Of a stretch of 5,004 bases of DNA, positions 1 to 5,000 are shown piece after piece (the first letter of the stretch is position 1; each line of letters begins with the position of its first letter). A program made the position numbers and the translations under genes. This DNA comes from an uncultured Bacilli bacterium (lineage in GTDB: Bacteria > Bacillota_I > Bacilli_A > RF39 > UBA660), in contig CALVVH010000066.1 of NCBI GenBank assembly GCA_944363805.1, positions 1-5,004 on the forward strand, in the 5' to 3' direction. The notes beneath the pieces are model-generated. The model was not told the DNA's origin, did no database searches, and worked only from the letters and a program-made list of their open reading frames with translations.

Positions 1-6
1 AAATTA

Positions 7-35
7 ACTATATCAAACAAATGTATGTGTGTCAA
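7..35 (-). promoter_or_regulatory. Strong sigma-A-type promoter reading out of the left edge
   Basis: On the minus strand a perfect -35 box TTGACA (35-30) is followed, after exactly 17 bases, by TATAGT (12-7), a 5/6 match to the -10 consensus. Transcription would start at about the first base of the window and continue leftward, so the promoter serves a gene outside the window. It lies 127 bases downstream of the surface protein gene on the same strand, so the next gene to the left has its own promoter rather than depending on read-through. Box match and spacing are seen directly; activity is inferred. Confidence 0.6.
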
Positions 36-136
36 GTAGTTTTTTCAAAAAGTATGACTTTCCTATTGTATAAAAAATAATTTTCTTTTGGTATTAAAAA
101 TATAGCAAATTATTTTTAACAAATCAATACTTTTAA

Positions 137-156
137 TATATTTTTCTAAAAATATA
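137..156 (-). terminator. Weak AT-only hairpin after the surface protein gene
   Basis: Just past the stop codon of the surface protein gene (stop at 164-162) there is a perfect inverted repeat with 9-base arms (TATATTTTT / AAAAATATA) around a 2-base centre. It contains no G or C in the stem and has no clean T-run of its own, so it is a poor intrinsic terminator. It could be a chance product of AT-rich DNA. No better terminator is visible between 1 and 161; the rest of that stretch shows only AT-rich sequence and the outgoing promoter at 7-35. Confidence 0.2.
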
Positions 157-161
157 ACTAT

Positions 162-1997
162 TTATATTACAATTCTGTATGGATCACTTTGCGTTCCTGC
201 ATGGCCTTCGTAAATTTCAACATCAGAGTTTAGGTAAAATGAAGGTCGCACAGCCATTGAAGATGATACGTTAATAACATAATCAAACGGATACCCAGTA
301 GAATCTATAAACATTGAATAATCAGAATAATTAGAAGTTCTAGATATTGTCCACTCAAGTAATCCCAAATATAACCAGTTATCATTTATTGCTGACCTGT
401 AATCATACTCTTTGCCATAATTACCATTATCATCAGGAAATTTATTACTAGTAAGTCCTGGATAACCCCAAAAAGTTGGCATTGCACTATAATAGTAATC
501 ACTAATATACATTAAACCTACTTTTGCATCAAAAAAATCATTAGCAGCAAATTCCCCTACTTCATTTTCATAAACCGTATTCGCGTTTGAATATATCAAA
601 TGCAAATAGGTTCCTCCACCCACCTGCCATAAATGCTCAGCTATCATATTAGACCATTCTTCTCCAATATTTAACAAAAAATTATTATTTAAATTAACTT
701 TATTTAAATTACTACCTCTCCAACTATTTGTGCCACTGCTATTCCAATAATATGTATAAATTTCTTCTTGATTTAAATTACCGCTGTAATAATAGGAAGT
801 ACCATGCGTTTCATAATAAGTTTTAGCAGAATAGTCCCCATTTATACCGAGTAAATTACTATTAGCATAGTCTGCCTTTATTACTTTTACTTGGCCATCA
901 AACACCCCAATTATTCGGTACAAATTATCATTAGGGCATGCTTCTTTATCGCTCCCAAAACATATGAAGTTCTTAATATTATCACCTGTTAAATACCCAT
1001 CACTTACTGCTTGAATTAATACTTCTTGTAGTGTATCATAATGTGCTATTTCATTATACGCAGTTGTATAATAATGTTCTTGAGAAGAATCACAGACATA
1101 TCCCACAAATCGCTCCACTCCATTACAATAAAAATTTATCACTCCATTATTTTCTGCCACATCTGCTGTATATACTCTGGTTAATCCCGCTTCTATCGCA
1201 GTTTCTGTTACTTGATAATCTCCACCACTAAATCTATATGAGTTATCTCCTGCTTCTTGGTCAGAATTTATATAATCACCTTGTCCATCATGATAATATA
1301 ATCCATTTACTCCATCTTCTATATATACATCGGTCATAATATAATTTGCTAAAGTTAAAATTTTCTCTTCTTGGATTATTAAATTAGCACTAAAAATTTT
1401 ATTTGTATTACCGTTTTGGTCACTTTCCAAGTTTACAAAGATTACTTCTACTGTCCATTCTTGTACTACTGGTGTACTTGTAGCTATTATTTCATAATTA
1501 TCTGCAATTTCTACAAAAGATTTTGACGTAGTAATATCAAATCCTGTTATTTGATTTGCTCCTGTTCCACTTGTTTTCCTAACTAATCCTGGAATACTTG
1601 TTACTTCACTTCCATCTGGATTCGTTACTTTCAAAAGTAATTCAGCGGTATTACTATCCACTGTATATTCAAAATCATTTTCAGTTATATCCAGATATAC
1701 ATAATAATTTCTTGCAGCACTATTTGTGGCATTATTCGCCGTTAGTGTTGCTGTTGCAGTAGTTAATCCGCTTTTATTATTTGCACCTGCACCAAAGTCA
1801 CTCTCATTAGCAGTTATGTTAATTGCATCACCCACGCTAAATGACAGATTATCTGTTGTATTCGATTGAACATTTACATCAGTATTAGCAGAATTACCTC
1901 CTTGCGCAACAAAATACGCATACGTTGCCCCTAATACTACAGCAATTAACGTAGCTGCAGCAATGACTATAAAAATCCAATTCTTTTTATTTTTCAT
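162..1997 (-). CDS. Large secreted/anchored surface protein, TasA/camelysin-like N-terminus, DUF6273-like C-terminus
   Basis: A 611-residue protein of unknown function, probably displayed on the cell surface. Residues 1-6 are basic (MKNKKN), 7-29 are a hydrophobic segment ending in ATYAYF, and the AQGG that follows resembles a SipW-type signal peptidase site as in TasA/camelysin fibre proteins. Residues about 45-210 look like an all-beta domain (alternating pattern, many N/T/S). Residues 210-340 form a Tyr/Asp/Asn-rich linker. Residues 345-611 form a compact domain with a Cys346/Cys354 pair, DNLYRIIGVF (357-366), repeated Trp/Tyr clusters, VRPSFYLNS (583-591) and a terminal DPYRI; this resembles DUF6273-type domains of gut Firmicutes proteins. 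There is no LPXTG motif and no C-terminal membrane anchor, so retention would be by the uncleaved leader or by polymerisation. The ATG is set by GGAGG at 2011-2007, nine bases upstream. The gene is single-transcribed and divergent from a small HTH regulator. Family assignments are from motif memory only. Confidence 0.85.
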   Translation of the reverse strand: MKNKKNWIFIVIAAATLIAVVLGATYAYFVAQGGNSANTDVNVQSNTTDNLSFSVGDAINITANESDFGAGANNKSGLTTATATLTANNATNSAARNYYVYLDITENDFEYTVDSNTAELLLKVTNPDGSEVTSIPGLVRKTSGTGANQITGFDITTSKSFVEIADNYEIIATSTPVVQEWTVEVIFVNLESDQNGNTNKIFSANLIIQEEKILTLANYIMTDVYIEDGVNGLYYHDGQGDYINSDQEAGDNSYRFSGGDYQVTETAIEAGLTRVYTADVAENNGVINFYCNGVERFVGYVCDSSQEHYYTTAYNEIAHYDTLQEVLIQAVSDGYLTGDNIKNFICFGSDKEACPNDNLYRIIGVFDGQVKVIKADYANSNLLGINGDYSAKTYYETHGTSYYYSGNLNQEEIYTYYWNSSGTNSWRGSNLNKVNLNNNFLLNIGEEWSNMIAEHLWQVGGGTYLHLIYSNANTVYENEVGEFAANDFFDAKVGLMYISDYYYSAMPTFWGYPGLTSNKFPDDNGNYGKEYDYRSAINDNWLYLGLLEWTISRTSNYSDYSMFIDSTGYPFDYVINVSSSMAVRPSFYLNSDVEIYEGHAGTQSDPYRIVI

Positions 1998-2006
1998 CTA
2001 CTTCAT

Positions 2007-2060
2007 CCTCCATATTATACTCTAATAATTTTATTTTACACCTATGCAAAATATTTCCAA
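2007..2060 (-). promoter_or_regulatory. Candidate promoter and ribosome binding site of the surface protein gene
   Basis: On the minus strand TTGGAA (2060-2055, 4/6 to the -35 consensus) is followed after 16 bases by TAAAAT (2038-2033, 5/6 to -10). That would give a start near 2026 and a leader of about 30 bases containing GGAGG (2011-2007), nine bases before the ATG. The Shine-Dalgarno site is clear; the promoter assignment is tentative. If correct, the -35 region sits right next to the palindrome at 2063-2086, which would place a bound repressor or activator in an effective position. Confidence 0.35.
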
Positions 2061-2062
2061 AA

Positions 2063-2086
2063 ATTTACGTCTAATAAGATGTAAAT
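2063..2086. promoter_or_regulatory. Imperfect palindrome, putative operator 1
   Basis: Ten-base arms ATTTACGTCT / AGATGTAAAT around a 4-base centre AATA pair at 9 of 10 positions (mismatch 2069/2080). It lies in the divergent region between the surface protein gene and the HTH regulator and directly abuts a second palindrome, with which it shares the words TCTAATA and AGATGTA. Dyad symmetry of this size is what a dimeric Cro/C1-type regulator would bind. The regulator identity is inferred from proximity. Confidence 0.5.
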
Positions 2087-2113
2087 CTAATACATTTAAT
2101 CAGATGTATTAGA
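2086..2113. promoter_or_regulatory. Perfect palindrome, putative operator 2
   Basis: Perfect 10-base arms TCTAATACAT / ATGTATTAGA flank an 8-base centre. It starts at the last base of the preceding palindrome and ends 21 bases before the ATG of the HTH gene, covering the place where a promoter for that gene should lie. It repeats the TCTAATA word of operator 1 sixteen bases further on. There is no T-run, and it sits upstream of rather than after a gene, so it is not a terminator. Autoregulation of the HTH gene is the simplest reading. Confidence 0.55.
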
Positions 2114-2134
2114 AAATATAACTAAGTGATTAAA

Positions 2135-2368
2135 ATGTATTATAATAGAATTAAAGAAATCCGAGAAGACAAAGGGTACACTCAAAAAGATATTGCCCAT
2201 GTTTTAAATACAACACAACAACAATATTCCAAATATGAATTAGGCATTCAAATCATTCCCCTAGAAAAGTTAAATATTTTGGCAGATTTATATAATACTT
2301 CATTAGATTATCTAATAGGTAGAACTGACGTTAGAAAAGCATATCCCCCATCTATTTTAAAACACTAA
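2135..2368 (+). CDS. Small Cro/C1-type helix-turn-helix transcriptional regulator
   Basis: A 77-residue cytoplasmic DNA-binding protein that is essentially one XRE/Cro-C1 HTH domain (residues about 4-62) with a short tail. The motif is clear: YTQKDIAHVLN (15-25) is the first helix pair, TTQQQYSKYELG (26-37) the recognition helix, and IPLEKLNILADLYNTSLDYLIGRTD the closing helices with the family-typical SLDYLxGxTD ending. I prefer the ATG at 2135 because the weak Shine-Dalgarno AAGTGA (2124-2129) stands five bases before it. An in-frame GTG at 2126 would add three residues (M-I-K) but overlaps that site. The gene is divergent from the surface protein gene across two palindromes and convergent with the two-component operon. 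Such stand-alone regulators usually bind their own promoter as dimers; control of the surface gene is inferred. The tail after residue 65 is too short for a ligand domain. Confidence 0.9.
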   Translation: MYYNRIKEIREDKGYTQKDIAHVLNTTQQQYSKYELGIQIIPLEKLNILADLYNTSLDYLIGRTDVRKAYPPSILKH

Positions 2369-2400
2369 AAAAGGAAGAATTATTCATCTTCCTAATTTTT
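2367..2400. terminator. Bidirectional rho-independent terminator shared by convergent genes
   Basis: A perfect 7-base stem AGGAAGA (2372-2378) / TCTTCCT (2387-2393) encloses an 8-base loop. On the minus strand it is followed at once by six T (2372-2367), a textbook terminator for the kinase operon. On the plus strand it is followed by AA and five T (2396-2400), ending the HTH gene. The HTH stop codon TAA (2366-2368) overlaps the A-run. The 150 bases between this element and the kinase stop (2549) would thus be the 3' untranslated region of the two-component mRNA. Confidence 0.85.
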
Positions 2401-2548
2401 AAAGTGTGAGTTTTGAGTTTATATGTTAATTGTGTATAGTTTGTATATGTATAATACTACTTATATTAAACTTATTAGCATTCCTCCTTCCTTACATTTC
2501 CATCATACTGTAGTTTTATGAAGTTTTTGTGTTGGAAGTATGAAATTC
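2401..2548. other. Gene-free 3' region of the two-component operon
   Basis: No credible coding sequence lies here on either strand. On the minus strand there is an orphan perfect Shine-Dalgarno word AAGGAGG (2489-2483), but the ATG next to it (2481-2479) is one base away and opens only six codons before TAA (2463-2461). On the plus strand TATAAT occurs at 2450-2455 without a convincing -35 box at the right distance. Neither is enough for a gene or promoter call. The orphan site could be the relic of a third operon gene. Confidence 0.3.
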
Positions 2549-3940
2549 TTAAATTTTAATTTTAAAATAGAAAGTTGTACCTTTTTTTAACACACTCTTT
2601 ACACCATATTCAAAATTATGTAACTCAAGTATCTGTTTAACTATTGACAAACCCAGTCCAGTAGAAACCACATTTCTCTTATGATTCTTATCATTCTTAT
2701 AGTATTTATCCCAAATATATGGTATTTCTTCTTCTTTAATCCCCTTACCTGTATCAATAATTTCTACTAAATAGTATCTTTTCTGTTTAGTGACCCTTAT
2801 TGTCACTTTCTTATCATCACCAGTATAATTAATTGCATTATTAACCAAATTGTATATAACTTGATTGATTTTCTTTTTATCAGCCTTAACCAACGCTGTT
2901 TCCGGTTCTTCAACATTTATGGTATACTGTTCAGCATCTTTAATTATTTGATACTTTTTGACAATCGAGTTTATCTCCGTCACCAAATCAAATTTTTCTA
3001 ACTTAAGTACATCGGCATTAGATTGCATTCTTGATAAATCTAAAATATCATTAACAAGTACTGTAAGACGATCTGTCTCATCGACAATTATTCCCAAATG
3101 CTCATTCATTTTATCTTTATCTTTATATGAAATATCGCGAATCATCTCCGCATATGCCTTAATCATAGTAAGTGGTGTTTTAAGGTCATGAGATACATTA
3201 GCCATCAAATCTCTTCTTAACTCATCCGTCTTAGCCATTTCCTTTTGTGCTTGCGAAAGTGTCTCAGCTAGCTCATCTATTTCCTTAATCCCTGATTCTT
3301 TAAATTCAACATCAGAACTACCACTACCTAGTTTCCTTGCTTTCTTAGTAATCTCCGTTATCGGATCAGTAATTTTAGTCGATAAGAAAATCGAAATAAT
3401 CACTGCAATAAATATTCCTAAAAAACAAACGTACATCAATTGTCTTTTAATTATTATCGTAAAATCTGAAATATCTTCCAAATTTGAATAGATAAACATA
3501 TATGAATCATTATTTCTAAGCCCATAAAGTAAAGCTGAAACATGTTTAGCATCATTGACAAATTGATAGGACTTAAAATCTTCATTAGAATCAATAAACT
3601 GCAACATAAGTTCTCTTGCTTGAGAATTACTTGAACTAAGCGGGCAGCCATTCATATTGGAATTATAAGTAGCCACTATTCCTGTAGTGCTAGTTATAGC
3701 AATACAAACTTCATTTTGATAGGCAATATCTTGTAAAACATTTGAAACCTGATCAGGACTAGCGTTCTTTAATGAAGTCACAATATCATCCATATTTTCT
3801 ATTTGTTCTTTTTCATAATAAAAATCGAATATTGATATTTGACACACCCATAACAAAAGAATAATTACAACATTAAAAGAAAGTAAATAAATCAAAGTTT
3901 TAGCTTGAATACTAGTTTTCTTTTTCTTCTTCGTATTCAA
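2549..3940 (-). CDS. Membrane sensor histidine kinase (HAMP-HisKA-HATPase_c)
   Basis: A 463-residue sensor kinase that should autophosphorylate on histidine in response to an extracytoplasmic cue and pass the phosphate to the neighbouring response regulator. A lysine-rich start (KKKKK, 4-8) precedes membrane segment 1 (about 16-37), an extracellular sensor (38-163) with two cysteines (79 and 99), and membrane segment 2 (about 167-187). HAMP follows at 187-240, with DPITEI at 192-197. The H-box NVSHDLKTPL places the phosphorylated His at 251. The ATPase part has the N-box NLVNNAINYT (364-373), G1 DTGKGI (396-401), F-box WDKYYK (410-415) and G2 GLGLSI (428-433), so it looks catalytically complete. 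The start is TTG at 3940; the nearest in-frame stop is only nine codons upstream and there is no ATG until residue 50. A GAGGAA (3958-3953) lies about 12 bases ahead, longer than ideal, and the gene overlaps the regulator by 29 bases, so translational coupling is likely. The signal sensed cannot be read from the sequence. Confidence 0.95.
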   Translation of the reverse strand: MNTKKKKKTSIQAKTLIYLLSFNVVIILLLWVCQISIFDFYYEKEQIENMDDIVTSLKNASPDQVSNVLQDIAYQNEVCIAITSTTGIVATYNSNMNGCPLSSSNSQARELMLQFIDSNEDFKSYQFVNDAKHVSALLYGLRNNDSYMFIYSNLEDISDFTIIIKRQLMYVCFLGIFIAVIISIFLSTKITDPITEITKKARKLGSGSSDVEFKESGIKEIDELAETLSQAQKEMAKTDELRRDLMANVSHDLKTPLTMIKAYAEMIRDISYKDKDKMNEHLGIIVDETDRLTVLVNDILDLSRMQSNADVLKLEKFDLVTEINSIVKKYQIIKDAEQYTINVEEPETALVKADKKKINQVIYNLVNNAINYTGDDKKVTIRVTKQKRYYLVEIIDTGKGIKEEEIPYIWDKYYKNDKNHKRNVVSTGLGLSIVKQILELHNFEYGVKSVLKKGTTFYFKIKI

Positions 3941-4586
3941 ATTTATAACCCATTCCTCTAACAGTTACTATCATATTTTTATACTTTCCTAAATGTTTTC
4001 TAAGTGTCTTAACATGCGTATCGATTGTCCGGTCATCACCATAAAAATCATATCCCCAAATATTACTAAGCAAATTTTCTCTTGATAAAGCAATATTTTT
4101 ATTATCGATAAAATATTTGAGTAAATCATATTCCTTTGGAGTCAAATAAATCTTCTTACCATCTATATATACATCATGGGCAATATTATCTAATTTAATA
4201 CCTTTAATTTCATAAACATCTTCCGTAGTATCCTTTCTCTTAGTAACGGCTTTAATTCTCGCCACCAATTCTTTAGGACTAAATGGTTTAGTAACATAAT
4301 CATCGATACCAAGATCAAAACCAATTAATTTATCATATTCTTCTCCACGAGCTGAAAGCATAATAAAAGGAATGTCTTTTATTTTTTTTATTTCACGACA
4401 TGCTGTGTAACCATCCATCTTAGGCATCATTATATCCATGATAATAATATCAAAATCTCCATCTTTTACTTTATCAATCGCTTCTAATCCATTCTCCGCC
4501 TCAGTTACATTCATTTTTTCCAATAATAAATATTCTTTTATTACATCTCTTATTAATTTTTCATCATCTACTACTAAAACGTTCAT
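3912..4586 (-). CDS. OmpR/PhoB-family response regulator
   Basis: A 224-residue DNA-binding response regulator, partner of the downstream histidine kinase. The receiver domain (1-118) has the acidic pair D7-D8, phospho-acceptor D51 in IIIMDIMMPKMDG, the switch residue S78 in MLSAR, and K100-P101. The winged-helix domain (about 126-219) shows LTPKEYDLLKYF (148-159), SRENLLSNIWGY with RTIDTHVKTLRKHLG as recognition helix (186-200), and VRGMGYKF (209-216) as the wing. All key residues are present. I chose the ATG at 4586 because AGGTGG (4600-4595) stands eight bases before it; the in-frame GTG at 4598 lies inside that Shine-Dalgarno and would add four residues outside the conserved fold. The gene leads the operon, and its 3' end overlaps the kinase start. 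The upstream leader holds a striking inverted repeat. The family (VanR/PhoP/ResD-like) is too broad for a target prediction. Confidence 0.95.
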   Translation of the reverse strand: MNVLVVDDEKLIRDVIKEYLLLEKMNVTEAENGLEAIDKVKDGDFDIIIMDIMMPKMDGYTACREIKKIKDIPFIMLSARGEEYDKLIGFDLGIDDYVTKPFSPKELVARIKAVTKRKDTTEDVYEIKGIKLDNIAHDVYIDGKKIYLTPKEYDLLKYFIDNKNIALSRENLLSNIWGYDFYGDDRTIDTHVKTLRKHLGKYKNMIVTVRGMGYKFEYEEEKEN

Positions 4587-4594
4587 AACATCAC

Positions 4595-4600
4595 CCACCT
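4595..4600 (-). promoter_or_regulatory. Ribosome binding site deciding the response regulator start
   Basis: AGGTGG on the minus strand, eight bases before the ATG at 4586. It decides against the longer GTG start at 4598, which falls within it. It also lies just six bases beyond the downstream arm of the long inverted repeat (4606-4616), so folding of that repeat could affect access to it. Confidence 0.65.
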
Positions 4601-4605
4601 AAAAT

Positions 4606-4691
4606 TATAGCTACTTATTGTGAAATTGATATGAAATAATTACTTTAATAATCTATTTTTTCTCACAATATATTTTAAAAAAGTAGCTATA
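4606..4691 (-). repeat. Long interrupted inverted repeat in the response regulator leader
   Basis: On the minus strand, arm TATAGCTACTT (4691-4681) is perfectly complementary to AAGTAGCTATA (4616-4606). Just inside, ATTGTGA (4669-4663) pairs with TCACAAT (4623-4617), which directly abuts the downstream arm. Together this is 18 potential base pairs with an 11-base bulge on one side and a 39-base loop. The outer arm overlaps the terminator hairpin of the DUF1292-like gene, so the two folds exclude each other. It could act as an RNA switch in read-through transcripts, or the TTGTGA/TCACAA words could be protein sites on DNA. The function is unproven. Confidence 0.5.
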
Positions 4692-4699
4692 TAAGCTAC
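4677..4699 (-). terminator. Rho-independent terminator of the DUF1292-like gene
   Basis: On the minus strand GTAGCT (4699-4694), loop TATAT, AGCTAC (4688-4683), then six T (4682-4677). The TAG stop codon of the upstream gene (4698-4696) lies inside the first arm, so translating ribosomes would cover the hairpin until release. The stem is only six base pairs with a 5-base loop, so efficiency is probably moderate. Confidence 0.65.
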
Positions 4700-4935
4700 A
4701 TTTGTTCATTCATTTTATTAACCACTTCATTTATAATATCTTTTATAACCAGTTCATCATCAGGATTATCAATTTCCACAATCTTATTTTCTACTAACAA
4801 ACCGCCATAAATATTGAGCTGTCCTTGTTTATTGTATTTATTATCTGTATAAACAACATATGTTTTACCATCATTATCAAGTGTTGCTATACAATCGCAA
4901 ATAACCCCATTAACTTCTACTATTTGTTTTGTCAA
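4696..4935 (-). CDS. DUF1292-like (YrzB-type) small protein
   Basis: A 79-residue acidic cytoplasmic protein with no membrane segment or signal peptide. The pattern NGVICDCIATLDNDGKTYVVYTDN (residues 9-32), then GQLNIYGGLLVENK and a short helical tail IKDIINEVVNKMNEQ, matches what I recall of DUF1292/YrzB proteins, whose function is unknown. In Bacillus the family member follows the yrzL and yrrK (ruvX) genes, so a ruvX-like gene may lie to the right. The only usable start in frame is TTG at 4935, and it is immediately preceded in frame by TAG (4938-4936). No Shine-Dalgarno is visible; a 20-base palindrome stands in its place. The family's usual N-terminus fits a start there, so I keep it, but the start is the least certain one in the window. 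Two cysteines (13 and 15) are present without further metal-site residues. Confidence 0.75.
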   Translation of the reverse strand: MTKQIVEVNGVICDCIATLDNDGKTYVVYTDNKYNKQGQLNIYGGLLVENKIVEIDNPDDELVIKDIINEVVNKMNEQM

Positions 4936-4938
4936 CTA

Positions 4939-4958
4939 CCATGCAATAAATTGCATGG
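4939..4958. repeat. Perfect 20-base palindrome ahead of the DUF1292-like gene
   Basis: Arms CCATGCAAT / ATTGCATGG surround two bases. It ends four bases before the TTG start of the small gene, exactly where a ribosome binding site would be expected. As RNA the loop would be tight (two bases, opening to more if the end pairs fray). As DNA it is a good dimer operator. No T-run follows, so it is not an intrinsic terminator. Confidence 0.55.
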
Positions 4959-4960
4959 CT

Positions 4961-5000
4961 TGCTTTAGGTGCTGAAAGCACATTTAATGAGTAAACTCAT
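4961..5000. repeat. Two further short hairpins near the right edge
   Basis: TGCTTT (4961-4966) / AAAGCA (4975-4980), or alternatively GTGCT / AGCAC (4969-4981), gives one hairpin. ATGAG (4987-4991) / CTCAT (4996-5000) around TAAA gives a second. With the palindrome at 4939-4958 this makes three hairpins in about 60 bases. Each short stem alone could be chance; the cluster is more notable. It may be part of a structured RNA or a repeat element cut by the window edge. Confidence 0.35.

Noticed and set aside
162..480. C-terminal domain as variable region of a diversity-generating retroelement
   Set aside because: The Tyr/Asn-rich C-terminus invites the idea, but no reverse transcriptase, template repeat or accessory gene is present in the window.
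1031..1231. Open frame of 66 codons on the plus strand
   Set aside because: It lies wholly inside the surface protein gene on the other strand, has a composition typical of an antisense shadow (His/Tyr/Leu runs), and matches no family.
2014..2019. TATAAT on the minus strand as -10 box for the surface gene
   Set aside because: Transcription would start at about 2007, inside the ribosome binding site (2011-2007), and no -35 box fits; the hexamer is probably chance in AT-rich DNA.
2126..2134. GTG at 2126 as start of the HTH regulator
   Set aside because: It overlaps the only Shine-Dalgarno-like sequence, which is correctly spaced for the ATG at 2135; the HTH domain does not need the extra residues.
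2958..3191. Open frame of 77 codons on the plus strand
   Set aside because: It is antisense to the conserved HisKA region of the kinase and shows no domain of its own; it is a shadow.
3454..3651. Open frame of 65 codons on the minus strand
   Set aside because: It is an out-of-frame reading inside the kinase sensor region and has no ribosome site.
4604..4609. TATAAT on the minus strand as -10 box for the response regulator
   Set aside because: The start would fall near 4597, within the ribosome site 4600-4595, and no -35 box lies at 16-18 bases. The hexamer is part of the inverted repeat arm.
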